Shown here in pieces: positions 32,591 through 44,771 of a stretch of DNA of 64,000 bases. Below the pieces are notes generated by a model. That model ran no database searches. It worked only from the letters and a program-made list of their open reading frames with translations, and was not told where the DNA came from. A program made the position numbers and the translations under genes. The stretch is taken from NCBI RefSeq assembly GCF_010015585.1, contig NW_022985073.1, positions 62,001 to 126,000 on the forward strand. Direction: 5' to 3'. Each line of letters starts with the position of its first letter. Positions within the stretch are counted from its first letter, which is position 1. Source of the stretch: Eremomyces bilateralis CBS 781.70 (lineage: Eukaryota; Ascomycota; Dothideomycetes; Eremomycetales; Eremomycetaceae).

Positions 32591-33759
32591 GCCGGAGAGT
32601 CGGATACCCGATCGATGATGTAAATTGCCATTTAAAATTTCCTCCTGTACAATTGAAAATACATATCCCGGTTTCTAAAATGATCGATCCGCTCCTCGGC
32701 GTTCCGATGCCACTCGATTGGAAACTTGTGCCCGATTGGCACAGCGTTGGAGCTGGATTAGATCCCTGAATTTTATAGGTCATAGTTAATGCCATATGTT
32801 TTTAGTTCGGTAGCTCAACTATAATTAATTGGGCTTAATATCACATGCGACAATCTCTCGAACGAAACCTGGTCCAATTCAAGACCCCGGCCCCTGCTAG
32901 GTCGGGGGAGGAATATTCCAAGCTCAGCCATCATCCCTAAATAATAATGCGCGTAGAGCAAACAGCAACGCAGTTGAAATGTATTTATTTTCGCACAAAC
33001 GAATTATACGCCACTCTTCTCAGCAAAGATCGGAACACTCATGCCTCATGAAAAGAATTAGTAGGGCGGGCGACTTTAACAAGGGGATTGGGAGGTCAGG
33101 AGGCAGGTCCCAATTTCGTTCCGAGGATCACGAGGACTCGGAATCGATTGATATTTCAAGTTTAAACATTGGAGCACGACTCGCGCCTTGCTAAACTGAC
33201 ATGATAGACCCGTGTCCACGCATCGGCCTCCTTTTGGTTTGGACAACACGATCCAAGCCCCATTCCCACAAACCCCAATCCTAAAGAAACATCCGTTCCA
33301 TAACCGATCGCCCTTCTGTAACAGACCGGACGACCTCGTGCAATTGCCAGCAGCACCGGGGGAAGCGTTTTCTCGTTTTGTACGTAATAGATAAGTTGTG
33401 TGAAGATCAACGAGGTTGGTAAATACGACGCGTGCAGGGAGCCGAGATTCCAAGGAGAAGATAGGTGTTGGGAGAGATAGAACATCAAAGATATACAACG
33501 GAATCGCATTGGGCCGTGGGCGGTGAGAGGCCCCCAGCGTCAACCTCGACCGCTAAGTCACGGTCCCGAGATTTTCTCCGCTCTCTGTTAAAGGGATCTT
33601 TCTATATTCTGATGTCACCCCCCGTCCACATTTCATGGTAGAACAGCACAGGGGGCGGATTGAGGTTGCGTGGGAGGTAGCAATGCGTTTGCCGTCCTAG
33701 ATTCGTGACCAAATGACGCGGAGTAGGATAATAATCCTTTCTTTGCATCAGGAGACCAA
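32591..33759. other. Convergent gap, NAD kinase / RcoA
   Basis: About 1.2 kb between convergent stops. Frames of 100-155 codons on the minus strand (33076..33543) overlap in two registers and show no motif, so they are taken as chance. Mostly 3' UTR. Confidence 0.5.
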
Positions 33760-36336
33760 TTATGGTCGAATCTCCGTGTACCTGGAGATATAGACGTTAG
33801 CGACAATGCATGCGATTATACGGGAATTGCAGCGAGAGAAGCGCATCCGGTGGATGGCGATGTGAACGTACCTCCATATCCTTGCACGAAGATCACCACT
33901 TCCGGTGGCGAAAAGACCGCCTTGCGGGCTTGGTGCAACTGAGATGACTAGGAACAGTATTAGCACGACACGAGTCGGTCCAGGGGATATCCTCAACATA
34001 CCAGAGTTCTTGTGACCTTGCAACATGAGTTGTGCAGCGCCGGTGAGTGGATCCCAGAATTGCACTCCTCGGTCCTTGGAGCCTGAGAGCACCCATCGAC
34101 CATCGGGGGTGAGAGCGACGGACAGAACAAAGTCCTACATACCATGCGTCAGTGCGATTTCCATCCAGGACAAGAGATAAACCAACCTTGTGACCCTCGA
34201 AAGTTCGGGTACACTGGCCACGACCAGGGGGGTTTACGCCGCCATGGGGCATCATATGCTGCGGCTGCAGCTCCCACATCTTGATGGTCTTATCCAAGCT
34301 CCCGGACACGATCTCACGTCCGCTGGGGCTGAACGCGACGGAGTACACGCTGTCTTTGTGGCCGACGTTGTCGCCCTCGAGGCGCTCCCGCAACAAGCCG
34401 GTGGCAGTATCCCAGACTCGAACACTCTTGTCAAGGGATCCACCAGCCACGTTTCGGTTGTCCGGAGAGATGGCAACGGTGGTGACGCCGTCATCGATTT
34501 GGAGCGTGAACAGCAATTCATTGCGTTCGACGTCCCACAGCCGGACCGTGCGGTCGCCCGAGCCCGAGGCGATGAGGCGACCGTTCCGTGCAAAGTCTAG
34601 GGAGTAGATGTCTTGTTCGTGGCCGCGGAACTCGTTCTTGATGGTGCGTGACTGAATGTCCCAGACCTAGCAAAGATGTCAGTCACAAACAAAATCCCAC
34701 TGGGGATGCAAACGTACTCGAATGATTTTATCCTCTGCACCGGTCGCAAGGTATCGTCCATCGGGACTGAAACAAACACTGCGGATATAGAGATCCGTGT
34801 CGTCCACCAGTGACTCATCCTTGAGCTCGGCCACCCGTTGCCCGGTTTGCACGTCATAGATGTAGGCCGAGCGATTGCAACCGGTGGCAACGAAGCGGCC
34901 ATCGAGACTGAAGCGAACGCAGCAGACTACGCTATTATGGTCTAGGGTGTGGACAAGATCCACGTCCAACGTGCGTCGGAGACGAGGGTTGAAGACTGCG
35001 TACCAATCGGAGCCTTCTTTCTTATATTCGGGCGGGAGGTCGTTGATCTCCAGGTCGGCCAGCGTGTTCCCCGTCGGACCGGCAGCCATCGACAGGCCAT
35101 TTCGGACCAGAGGCGGGCCTTGAGCGGGAGGAGGAGTCGGACGAGGAACTTGGGGTGATCCGGGGTAAGGGGCAGCGGAGTTTTGCTGCGGAGTGGCAGG
35201 GCCTGGTGGACCACGGGGATTACGACCTCCTCGTGGTCCCGGAGATGCGACCGGTTGAGGAACGCCAGGTGCGTAACCTGGAAAAGGCGTTAGTAGATGG
35301 TTCCGAGTGAGGCGTTCCACGGTCGAGCAGTGGCTTACCATTCGGTGCTGGTCCCGGTGGATAAAAGGGAGGCGGTGGTGGGCCTTGTGCATTCATTCCC
35401 GCTGGTCCCTGGGCAAGATGGACGGGAACATTGGCCTGCTGACCTGGATCTTGTGGCTGGGGAGGAGCGAGAGCTTGCCCTCCTTGCTGACCACCTCCGG
35501 CCATGATTCCGCCAAACAGATTTCCTGGTCCATGTCCAATGCTTGGAGGCGGCGGTTGTGACGGTCCGGCATGGGGAGGCTGGTTGGGACCTTGACGTTC
35601 CAGCTCATGTCGCAGGCGGGCGATCTCATCTTCATACCTGTTCTAGTTAGTGAGCTGCGACGGTCGGGCTGGCGGGGAGGCACTCACTTCTGCTTGACCT
35701 GATGATGGGTCTGTTCTAGAGAGTAGAGCTTGGCGCGAAGCATGTCCAATTCATGAATTTGGTTTGCCACTAGTCCATGGACGTCAGTAAAGGCTTGCGC
35801 GCAGTGCGTGTCCATGGTGGAAAAGGATCCCAGCGATCGTTTGTCGCAACAAGGACGAATATGCACCAGTCTAATAGAGTTCTGGCAGTAAATATTCTGC
35901 AGATGCATCGGCATATGCAGGAACATACATCAGAAGGAGAAAAATGACGGTGGAAATATTGGAAGAAATATAAGGGACGCTACACGGAGAAATCGGGTGG
36001 GTGACAGGAATGATGAATGGACCATTGACGCGGAAACGGTGAATTCGGCTCGAAGCCGATTGTCATACGGTCACCCATCTCCGGTCACCCATCTCCGACG
36101 GGTGAAGACCATTTAATGAAGGGATCGAGTGGGTTTGCTCTTCACAAACGCGGCATGGAGCTGGGACAGGAGGGGCACCAGCAGCGACGAGCGAAAGAAG
36201 ACTTACCAGACTGTTCAAAATCGCCGGCGCGATTGGCCTGGAGATCGAATTCCTGGCGAACTTGTTCCAGCAGCTCGGTCAGGCGATTGTTCGGGCCTGG
36301 CGCACCCGGCACCATTGCCCGATGGGAGTTGTACAT
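33760..36336 (-). CDS. rcoA: Transcriptional corepressor RcoA/Tup1
   Basis: Eight exons: 36336..36207, 35769..35688, 35637..35339, 35277..34718, 34666..34187, 34134..34002, 33947..33872 and 33781..33760. They close to 593 residues, the usual size. Residues about 10-85 form the Tup N-terminal coiled coil ([18 protein letters not shown], then [20 protein letters not shown]) for tetramerisation and Ssn6 binding. A Pro/Gln/Gly-rich linker follows; from about residue 275 come seven WD40 repeats (for example [23 protein letters not shown] and [21 protein letters not shown]). With SsnF it is the general repressor recruited by DNA-binding proteins such as CreA, acting through histones and Mediator. 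Intron 1 is 437 bases, far longer than the others, and the last exon is 22 bases. About 3 kb of non-coding DNA lies upstream. Confidence 0.97.
36069..36096. repeat. 14-bp tandem duplication in rcoA intron 1
   Basis: GGTCACCCATCTCC occurs twice in direct succession (36069..36082, 36083..36096) without mismatch inside the long first intron of rcoA. Confidence 0.85.
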
Positions 36337-39300
36337 GGTCGAAGGCGATGCGCGCGACGTGGGACTGCCGGTCGATAGAGGTCGTAAAATTCGATGAGCG
36401 ATTTCCGAGTTGTGAGGGTCCCGAAGATGACACTATACGATGAGGGCACCGACAGTCTAGGGTTGCAACAAAGGTACAAATCCGATGGAATCGTCCCTGG
36501 CGACCGTAGTGGTCGGATCTTCTGGTTTTGCGATGTGATGGCTGGGTTGCCAACCAGGGCTGGCGGCTGAATACTCTTGGTGTCGGCGCCTCGGCGGGCG
36601 GGAAGAGAGGAGAGCGAGCAGCAGAGGATGGATTTTGCAGACCACGGCGACAGATGACGATGGAGGCGACTATGAAGCGGGTGGAGAGCAGAGCGGCAAA
36701 GGCAATGCGGGAGATGGAGATGGGGATGGTAAGATCAGGATGGATGGGAGCACGAGGTTAAGGATTCTTGGAGATCGGGGAGAGGAGAGGTGAGAGGAAT
36801 TATGAGCGACTCAGTCGGAGAAGGCGAGGATCTGACCGTAGCGGCGGTTGCATTGTGTTTGGTTGCTAACCAGCTCAGCAGCTAACCAGTAACCACTATT
36901 AACCAGCCCACTAATAAGCGCCTAATAAGGGAAGTTGGAGTCTGGTATTATTCCGCATCCTGTACCCATCGGCCACCACCCAGGGCTGTCCCCGGCGGTG
37001 GTGGTGCCCATGTCCCGGCTATACTGTAGTGTTCGTGCCCCTGCCTGGCGCCTCCCTGTGCAACGTGCATGTGGCGTTAATCGGGCCCTTATCTTGGCTT
37101 AGCTTGGTGCTGGTGGGGACTGGCGTTGCGGCTGCCGCCTCCAGAGTGCAGCACAGAGCACTGCAGCAGGTGCATGCAGCATGCAGCACAGTGTGGTCTG
37201 TGTAACATGAAGACATGGGGTGCGATAGAGTGGAACAACGCATGGGCCAGTGGGGTTCTCATGCAGTTCATCTTTCCTGTACGGAACAGAAGCTACAAGG
37301 GGGGCCCTGCTGTGCCTTAGCCATGGGCCTGTTACGCTTCTCGTTGCTGCCCTGGCACATGCAAAGGAACACTGCAGCACTGAAACCGACATGGGACTGA
37401 TGGGACTGAACTCTGCTGCAGCTTAAAGTAAAGACGGGAAAGTGGCCGAGTGGGGCCAAGGTAGGAAACTGAATTGTGAATAAAAAGCAACGGAGCAACG
37501 AACTGCAGACTGGGAGATGGGAGACTGCTGTCATGTGTGGAGATAACCCAGCGTTAGCGCCAGTGGGACTGCCGACAAGCGAGAGACACAACGGAGAGCT
37601 GCAGCAGGGAGGGGGAAGAGCGGAGGTGCATCGAGCAGGGCCTCTACTATGTAGTCGCCTAACGCTCCAGCCACCCTGCCCGGCCTGGCCAGCATCAGTG
37701 AATAATAAAATAATCACCTTACGGAAGTATTCCCGTCCTTACTTTGCTTTAACGGATAATATATAGGTAGATACACTGCATATATGCAGTTCCTGCTCAA
37801 GCAGACCTGATCTATCATCCCATGCTCCCATGCGAGTTGCCATCCGAACACCCACTCTGAGATCCCTATCCTCAGCCCATTGCTTACATTACGTGCAGAT
37901 AAGAGCCAGACGCGTGGATGCTGATAGAAGGTTCGGGACAGGATCATCTAGTCCTCACTTAACTCAAATTCGTCAGCTTGCTATTTCCCTGTTGAAATCG
38001 ATCCACCAGGTTTGCGATCTTCTCGTGCTCGAATTACATCCCTGGGATGGACAAAGGATGCTCCTCCGAGGCGTGATATGGTGATTGCATGCTGCTACCC
38101 GCAAGCCGTTGTGAAGCGATCAAGCGGTGCAACCCGAGTCCATCCATCTCACACGCGAACTGCCGGAATAACTGGTGCTTCCCACGTCTCTTTGGGAAAT
38201 GCGGATTATAATATGGAATATAATAAGCGTCAGACGCTACAATCCCCAAGGTCCCCGCCCGATTTAGGTTGCTCGCCTCCTGGTTGCCACCAGACCAGCC
38301 CTGCCGTGCAACCATTATTGTCATTGGCCTCGAATCATCCGAAACTCGACAGGAAACTTTTGGCCCCGTTACACCGCATCGCTGGCTGATGAAGCATGCA
38401 AATCGGACCGTTGCCAGCAATCAGCCACGCCCGATTCCAACCAATCGAGAATTTGTTGGGCTCTGATTCACTAGGGATGGGAGTACAAGGGGCATAATAA
38501 GAGATATTACCTATTGCTGTCCACCTACGAAGTCCGATGTTCTCAAGGTGTGTCACTTACAACTTCTGACCTCTAAGTCACAGTCCGGTATCATATCATG
38601 CTGTGATATCAATTGATGTGGTTGGCAGCCCTGGGAGCCTGGCGTAGCGAGGGACGGGGATAGCTCGACGCTAGCTCGGCTGGTACCGGATGGCTGGTAC
38701 CCCTGATTGGTATAATTCCAGCACTCTAACCCCCCGACCAACGCTCCTCCAAAGTCCACCTCACTTGCTGCACCTAGAAAGTAGAAAGTCACGATCTGAT
38801 ATTGCGATGGATTAGGAAATCCCATTCAAATTATAACGGCAGGTAGAGGATTCTTCCACGTCATCATTTCCTTTGCCGTTTCTTCGTCATGAACTTGTCG
38901 GCTACCACATGTGTCCAGCAAGAGCTCGGATTGGTTGAACGGTGACGTAATTCCTCATCAGGTTCACAAACAGGGAGGGAGCAAACGAGAATGCAAGCAA
39001 GAACGGAGTACAGAAGTCTGAAGACGTATACCAGCAAACCAACGATGAATGATCTTAAATCTCCCCATTGTCACAACTGGACTGAACTCATCTATAACTC
39101 CATCTTCCAGCTTCCACTCCCAGGCAGTGTCCAATTGCCCTTGACTGCAGTGTGATATCACCATCTAAATATCCTGGCTGGTGATGTCACGATTCTCTTG
39201 ATATTCCAAGCACATTCCTCACTACGTAACTGACCAAGTAACTGACCAGGTGCGAGGTACCTCACTTTCGTTCGGAAATTCGGATTGTTGTCATACTGCC

Positions 39301-39397
39301 TCCTTACTTACCAGAGGATATCCAGTTTACATCAGGGCCAAGTTGCAACGGATCGTTCCAGTGACTGTAATACCATCCTACCTCTGCCTGAGTAATC
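36337..39397. other. 3-kb non-coding region between rcoA and trehalose phosphorylase
   Basis: The largest gap in the window, between divergent genes. Frames here begin mostly with non-ATG codons and lack motifs. The word CTAACCAG is repeated at 36865..36906. Purine-rich and CTGCAG-rich stretches are seen (37120..37160, 37380..37600). It presumably holds long 5' leaders and control sites of two regulated genes. No tRNA or transposon was recognised. Confidence 0.5.
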
Positions 39398-41974
39398 ATG
39401 GACTCAAAGCATGCATTCCACTTTGCAGAGGATGCATTGCATCGTGCCGAAGAGACAGTTCATCACCCCCAATCGGCGGCGGCGCGTTTGCGGCACCATT
39501 CCTGGCCCATCACTGCAGCCATCAGTCTGAAGAAGGGGGCCACTCGCCACCACTTTCAGGCAGTGACGTCGGTCAAAACACGCGAAAGACAGCTCCAAGC
39601 GGTGCGAGAGGAGAAAGATTGGGGGTACGAGCTTCATGTAATTCCCCACCCAGTCTATGCCACCCTCTTCAGAGTCAATGAGACTTACGTGTCTGCCAGC
39701 CACTCTACCTCGGTCTCGCTGCGGCATACACGGAGAATGGCCAGCTCGAGCTTGGTGTTGCCATGCACGATGGAACCTACAGCATCGATTTCTCCGTGCA
39801 GACGGTCTCGGTCGGGAGCGGGGAGCTATCGATCGAGCATGACAAACAGAATGACAAGCAGAATGACAAGCAGAATGACAAGCAGAATGACAAGCAGAAT
39901 GACAAGCAGAATGGCTCTGCAACCCCGGTCCTAGAAAAAGTCAATATCAACCATGCATTGGGCGACTACATCGTTAGTATCGTCCAGGAATACATGGAAA
40001 AACATACCGCGAAATTCATCGGAGCGGGAATCACTCGCAAGTTGGCCGTCATTTGTCCCCAACTGTCCGCACGCCTGTGGGCGGAGCTGGACACGGTTCC
40101 TATGGTGTTCCGCCGTGGTGTCGACCAACCCTACCAGGAGATGGAAGAATCCCAGGATATTTTCACCGTCGACGAGGAGGCCGACTCCATGGCGAGGAAA
40201 TGCCTAATGTACGTCCCATCCGCCAGGCTGGCATTCATGCTGATCGACGCGTAGGTTCTTTGGCCCCAACCTCCAACCGCGAGTGCAAGTCGGCTTCAGG
40301 AACCGGGTTTTGGTCGATGTCGGCGGCGATGCGCAAATCTCGCGACTGGGGGAATATGAAACCGGTGTGGGTGATCGTACGTGGCAGACGCTCATGCACT
40401 ACGTTCGCTCGCTGCAATCGCGCTCGGTCAAGATCGCGTTCTTCAACAGCACCCCCCAAGGAGGTGGAGTTGCTTTGATGAGGCATGCTCTCGTTCGGTT
40501 CTTCCGCGTGATTGGAGTGCAATGCGATTGGTAAGTTCCGTCCGCTACCGCTCGACCGTACTGATTGCTGCGCAGGTATGTCCCGAAGCCAAAGCCAGAA
40601 GTCTTTCGGATTACGAAGACCAACCATAACGTAGGTAGAGGATACTTCCATGCCAATGTAATCTACTGACTCGGTTTGCCATAGATCCTCCAAGGCGTTG
40701 CTGACCCTCACGAACGCCTCACAAGGGAACAAATCGCAATGTTGGATGAGTGGACGGGAACCAATGCGGAAAGATACTGGATGGGTCCCGACCGACCGTT
40801 AGCCGCTCGGTCTGCCGGTGGTGCGGATGTGATCGTGGTCGACGATCCGCAAATGCCCAGCCTTGTGGATTTGTCGAAGGCGATTGATCCCGATCGTCCT
40901 GTCATCTTCCGCAGCCACATCCAAGTCCGGGCGGACCTCGCGGACACGCGGGGAACCCCCACTTCCGAGGTGTGGAATTGGGTCTGGAACCACGCCAAGA
41001 AGGCGGACGTTTTCATCAGCCATCCGGTACGGCAGTTTGTGCCTGCGTCCGTCCCGATCCATAAGGTTGGGTACATGCCCGCCACGACCGACTGGCTCGA
41101 TGGCCTGAACAAGCACATGAACGTGTTCCACTCACGATACTACATCCATGAGTTCAACACGGAGTGCTATCGTCAACGGATGAACAAACTCGACTACCCC
41201 TCCCGGCCATACATCGCGCAAATTGCGCGCTTCGATCCGTCCAAAGGCATCCCCGATGTGCTCGCATCGTATGCTCTCGTCCGACGGAAGTACCTCCCGG
41301 AAGACTTTCCGGCAAACAAGGTCCCTCAACTCGTCATCGCTGGCCATGGCGCGGTCGACGACCCCGATGCCACACGCATCTACGACGAGACCCTCTCCGC
41401 GCTTGACAAGGATTACCCCGACCTCAAGAAGGACGTCGTGGTGCTCCGCGTCCCCCCGGTCGACCAGCTGCTGAACACCGTCATGGCGCATGCATCCATC
41501 GCGTTGCAGCTGTCCACACGTGAGGGCTTTGAGGTGAAGGTGTCGGAGGCGCTGCACCACGAAGTACCGATCATCGCCACGCGGGCCGGCGGCATCCCGC
41601 TGCAGGTGGAGGATGGGAAGTCAGGATATCTCGTCGAGACGGGCGACGTCGAGGCGGTGGCCAAGCACCTGGCGCGGCTGATCACCCACGATCAAAGGCG
41701 CCAGGAGATGAGCGAGTACGCGGCGAAGAGCGTGAGCGATGAAGTCGGAACGGTGGGGAATGCGCTCTCATGGGCGTATCTGGCGGATACCTTGAGCAAG
41801 GGCGAAAAGATCGAACCGAATCTGCGATGGATCAACGATATGGCGCGGGAGAAGGCCGGGTTCCCCTATGAGGAAGGAGAGAAGCGGCTGCCGAGAATGG
41901 AGAGCTTGAAGGCGAAGAATCCATTCGGTGACCAGGCGAATTGCGTGGAGTGCGGGAAGTCGGATTGTGAGTGA
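39398..41974 (+). CDS. GT4 trehalose phosphorylase/synthase (CCG-9 type)
   Basis: Five exons (39398..39637, 39700..40208, 40255..40530, 40576..40630, 40685..41974) give 789 residues in frame. Landmarks in order: [46 protein letters not shown] and [13 protein letters not shown], all like the basidiomycete trehalose synthases and Neurospora clock-controlled CCG-9. Then the GT-B catalytic half with [44 protein letters not shown] and the donor site [24 protein letters not shown]. The enzyme reversibly makes trehalose from glucose and glucose-1-phosphate (retaining, EC 2.4.1.231). The first intron has a weak GTAATT donor, so the N-terminal 80 residues are less sure. Residues about 130-155 carry an NDKQ tandem repeat. 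Confidence 0.9.
39840..39912 (+). repeat. In-frame 12-bp minisatellite (NDKQ)n in trehalose phosphorylase
   Basis: The unit AATGACAAGCAG is repeated about six times with a variant first copy (GACAAACAG), coding for (D)KQN-DKQN repeats. All copies but the first are identical at the DNA level, so the array is young. It lies between the N-terminal domain strand pattern and the [15 protein letters not shown] helix, probably in a surface loop. Confidence 0.9.
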
Positions 41975-42592
41975 ACGAGGACGGGAAAACTCGGTTTCGA
42001 GTTCTCGGTTTGAGGGTTGCGCACTGCAGTCTTATCCATGGTAGAACTAGATCCTCGCAGCCATAACCAAGGTCGTGGATATGCCACCGAGCTAGCTTAC
42101 AGCACAGCAGTCAATAATATTACAGCACTAGCCTATATCCGATTGATATTTTGAATGCCTGTGCATGCCGTCTGAGTTGAAGAGACCCGGCTGTTCATGA
42201 TGGGTAGAAGTGCATGGTGGCCAACTCTGTCGCAGTAGAGGCGGATGTCGTCGGAGTGAGGGTCGGAGTCCCCGCCGCATTTCTCTCCGTCGTTCGGAGA
42301 GAGAGCGAAAGTGGTCGGGTGAGTTTGAAGGTTGATTGACGATTCCAACGATTGATTCTAGTCATGACACAGATCGGATGACTTCTGGCAGATCAAGCAA
42401 GAATGCCTAGTATTGGTAACCATCTTCCAGGCTGACAATATCTCCACTTGATAAGCCCGGTATGGTGGTTGGGTAGATTTATGTACGACAGGAAAGGAAA
42501 ATGACAAGAGTGATCGCGGGATGAATCCCACCAACCACTAGTACTTAATATATCTCATAGTTAGCGCATAGAGTACAAGATATAGCGTACAA

Positions 42593-42718
42593 GATACAGA
42601 CTATGAGATACAGACTATGAGATACAGACTATGAGATACAGACTATGAGATACAAACTATGAGATACAGACTATGAGATACAGACTATGAGATACAGACT
42701 ATGAGATACAGACTTGAG
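42593..42718. repeat. 14-bp minisatellite, about nine copies
   Basis: GATACAGACTATGA is repeated head to tail about nine times. The fifth copy has one change (ACAAAC), the last is shortened. Related decayed units (GTACAAGATATAGC) precede it. It lies in non-coding DNA. Confidence 0.95.
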
Positions 42719-43140
42719 ATACAAAGTACTCAGTATAGGATGCAAATGCAAATCCATGCACAGCAATGTGAAATTGCAACAAGATTAATAATATTAAGGC
42801 CGCGTCTCACCGCCCACCTTTCAACCAGAGTCCTTTCCGGACTCCGATCCCATCACTCCATTTCCGATTTATCAGATCATCTCGGCGCGATCTCCTTTCT
42901 TTCCCCCATCGAACGTTAAGGGTTGGTCCACGCTAAGAAAGTTGTGTCCAATGTCTATCCAGGTGCACCAATCACAATCTGAACTGTGCGAGGGCAGGGC
43001 AGTGATTGGCAGTCATATTCATGCAAAGGGCGAACTAGGGAAAAAACCACGCACGGCAATCGAGATTCCGAGATGGCAATAGTCACATCATATCTACATA
43101 GTAAACCTCCTCCGCCGCATCTCCTCTCTCCAGTCTACCG

Positions 43141-43161
43141 TCGACACTCGACACTCGACAC
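43141..43161. repeat. 7-bp triplicate upstream of ERG3
   Basis: TCGACAC occurs three times in a row, about 410 bases before the ERG3 start codon. Confidence 0.8.
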
Positions 43162-43569
43162 TCACGTTCCTTTGCAGTCAGAGATCAGTGGGACAGGCCA
43201 GTGAGCCAGTGACAGTGAGTGACGACCCGCATTTCCATTTGCCGCTCTCCGGCCTTGCTTCTTAAATCCGTCTTCAATACTTCGGACCGGTACTTACTTG
43301 GAGTTCCGTTTAGTACTTCGTCTCTGTGACGCTCTAGGACTTAAGCAGAGGATACTCGACCGATTGGTTTCATCCTCGACCCTCCCTCTCTCCCATCTCC
43401 AACTTCTATCTAGGAGTCCCGATTGTCGGAACCGACGGAATCTAAGGGATCCACGAGGGAATTGAGAAATTCCGCGATATCCCGTTACGAATCTGAACAC
43501 CGCCCACTAGAGAGCGTCCACCCATCGCCCACGGCGATCGAAATCGACCAATTGGTCCTCTAAGCCATC

Positions 43570-44771
43570 ATGGATATCGTCCTCGAGTTCTTCGACCGCT
43601 ACGTCCTCGACCGAGTCTACGCCGCGTGCCTACCCGCACCCCCCGAAGTGCTCGCCCATCATTCTCTCTCCGGAGTTGGCTACAATGCCTCCCTCGGTGC
43701 CGACGGCGCATCGTCTCCGTACAATTATCAATTCACCCCCGCCAGCAAGTACATATCGTTCGAGCCGACCCCGTGGGCATATATGAGTCGGTGGCCGAGA
43801 GACAATGTTTGGCGGCAGGCGTTGAGCCTGTTTATGATCACATGGTAAGGTTTCTCGGGCTTCGTCGTCCTATTGTACATTGGGATGCTGCAGAAATCCT
43901 AGAGCTTCAATGCTAACCCAATCCTTCGCAGGATATTCGGTTACGTCCTCTACTTCGGCTTCGCCTCCTTTTCCTATTACTTCATCTTCGACAAAGCGAC
44001 GTTCAAGCACCCAAAATACCTTAAACACCAAATTTCCCTGGAGATCAAGCAAGCGCTCACGGCCATCCCTTTCATGGTTCTCCTCACCTGCCCCTGCTTC
44101 CTCGGCGAAGTGCGCGGCTATTCAAAAATGTACGACACCAACGCCGACGGGCCGGGAACGTGGTACAACATCCTTCAATTCCCCCTCTTCATCCTGTTCA
44201 CCGACTTTTTCATCTACTGGATCCACCGCGGGCTCCACCATCCGTTGGTGTACAAGCGCTTGCACAAGCCGCATCACAAGTGGATCATGCCGACGCCGTA
44301 CGCCAGCCACGCCTTCAACCCGCTCGATGGCTTCGCGCAGAGCATCCCGTACCATGTGTATCCGTACATCTTCCCGTTGCAGAAGTGGGCGTACGTAGTG
44401 CTGTTCGTGTTCATCAACATCTGGACTATCATGATCCACGATGGAGAGTACGCGACCAATTCGCCCGTCATCAACGGCGCGGCGTGCCACACCGTAAGTT
44501 TGGAACGTTCTTTGATCAGGCAAGGCCACTAACCGGTCGTCAGATGCACCACCTCTACTTCAACTACAACTACGGCCAGTTCACCACCCTGTGGGATCGC
44601 CTCGGCAACTCGTACCGCAAGCCCAACATCGAGCTCTTCTACCGCGAGACGAAGTTCGGCAAGGCAGAGTGGACGCGCCAGACCAAGGAGATGGAGACCA
44701 TCGTCAAGGAGGTGGAGGGCGAGGACGATCGGAGTTACGAGGAGAAGGTCAAGGAGAAGAAGGTCAAATGA
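43570..44771 (+). CDS. erg3: Delta7-sterol C-5 desaturase (ERG3)
   Basis: Three exons (43570..43844, 43932..44493, 44544..44771) give 354 residues. Membrane helices surround the di-iron histidine boxes of the fatty acid hydroxylase superfamily: HRGLHH (about 190), HKPHH (about 203) and, across intron 2, [14 protein letters not shown] (about 278). [16 protein letters not shown] and [18 protein letters not shown] are diagnostic of ERG3. It introduces the C5-C6 double bond late in ergosterol synthesis at the ER, using cytochrome b5 and oxygen. The C-terminus is a charged Lys/Glu tail ending KEKKVK, resembling an ER-retrieval tail. Many Aspergilli have two or three ERG3 paralogues; which one this is cannot be told. 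Confidence 0.95.

Larger units (their letters stand above)
41975..43569. other. Intergenic, trehalose phosphorylase / ERG3
   Basis: About 1.6 kb holding the 14-bp minisatellite (42593..42718) and a 7-bp triplicate TCGACAC at 43141..43161. From about 43330 to 43400 the plus strand is pyrimidine-rich (CCCTCCCTCTCTCCC), typical of fungal core promoters and leaders, so ERG3 transcription may start near there. No gene is seen. Confidence 0.55.

Noticed and set aside
33076-33543. Two overlapping minus-strand frames of 115-155 codons
   Set aside because: They use different registers of the same AT-moderate DNA, most likely 3' UTR of the convergent genes; no motif in either.
36457-36645. 62-codon upstream frame in the rcoA leader
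   Set aside because: It begins with GTG, not ATG, and has no supporting context.
38560-38760. GC-rich patch with short inverted words that looked tRNA-like
   Set aside because: No acceptor stem, T-loop GGTTCGA or anticodon arm could be aligned on either strand.
39250-39681. 143-codon frame overlapping the first exon of trehalose phosphorylase
   Set aside because: The other register gives the text ([20 protein letters not shown]) that splices in frame to the conserved [10 protein letters not shown] segment.
43270-43330. CGG...CCG zinc-cluster factor site upstream of ERG3
   Set aside because: The spacing (15 bases) does not match the 12-base spacing I know for the AtrR-type site; likely chance.
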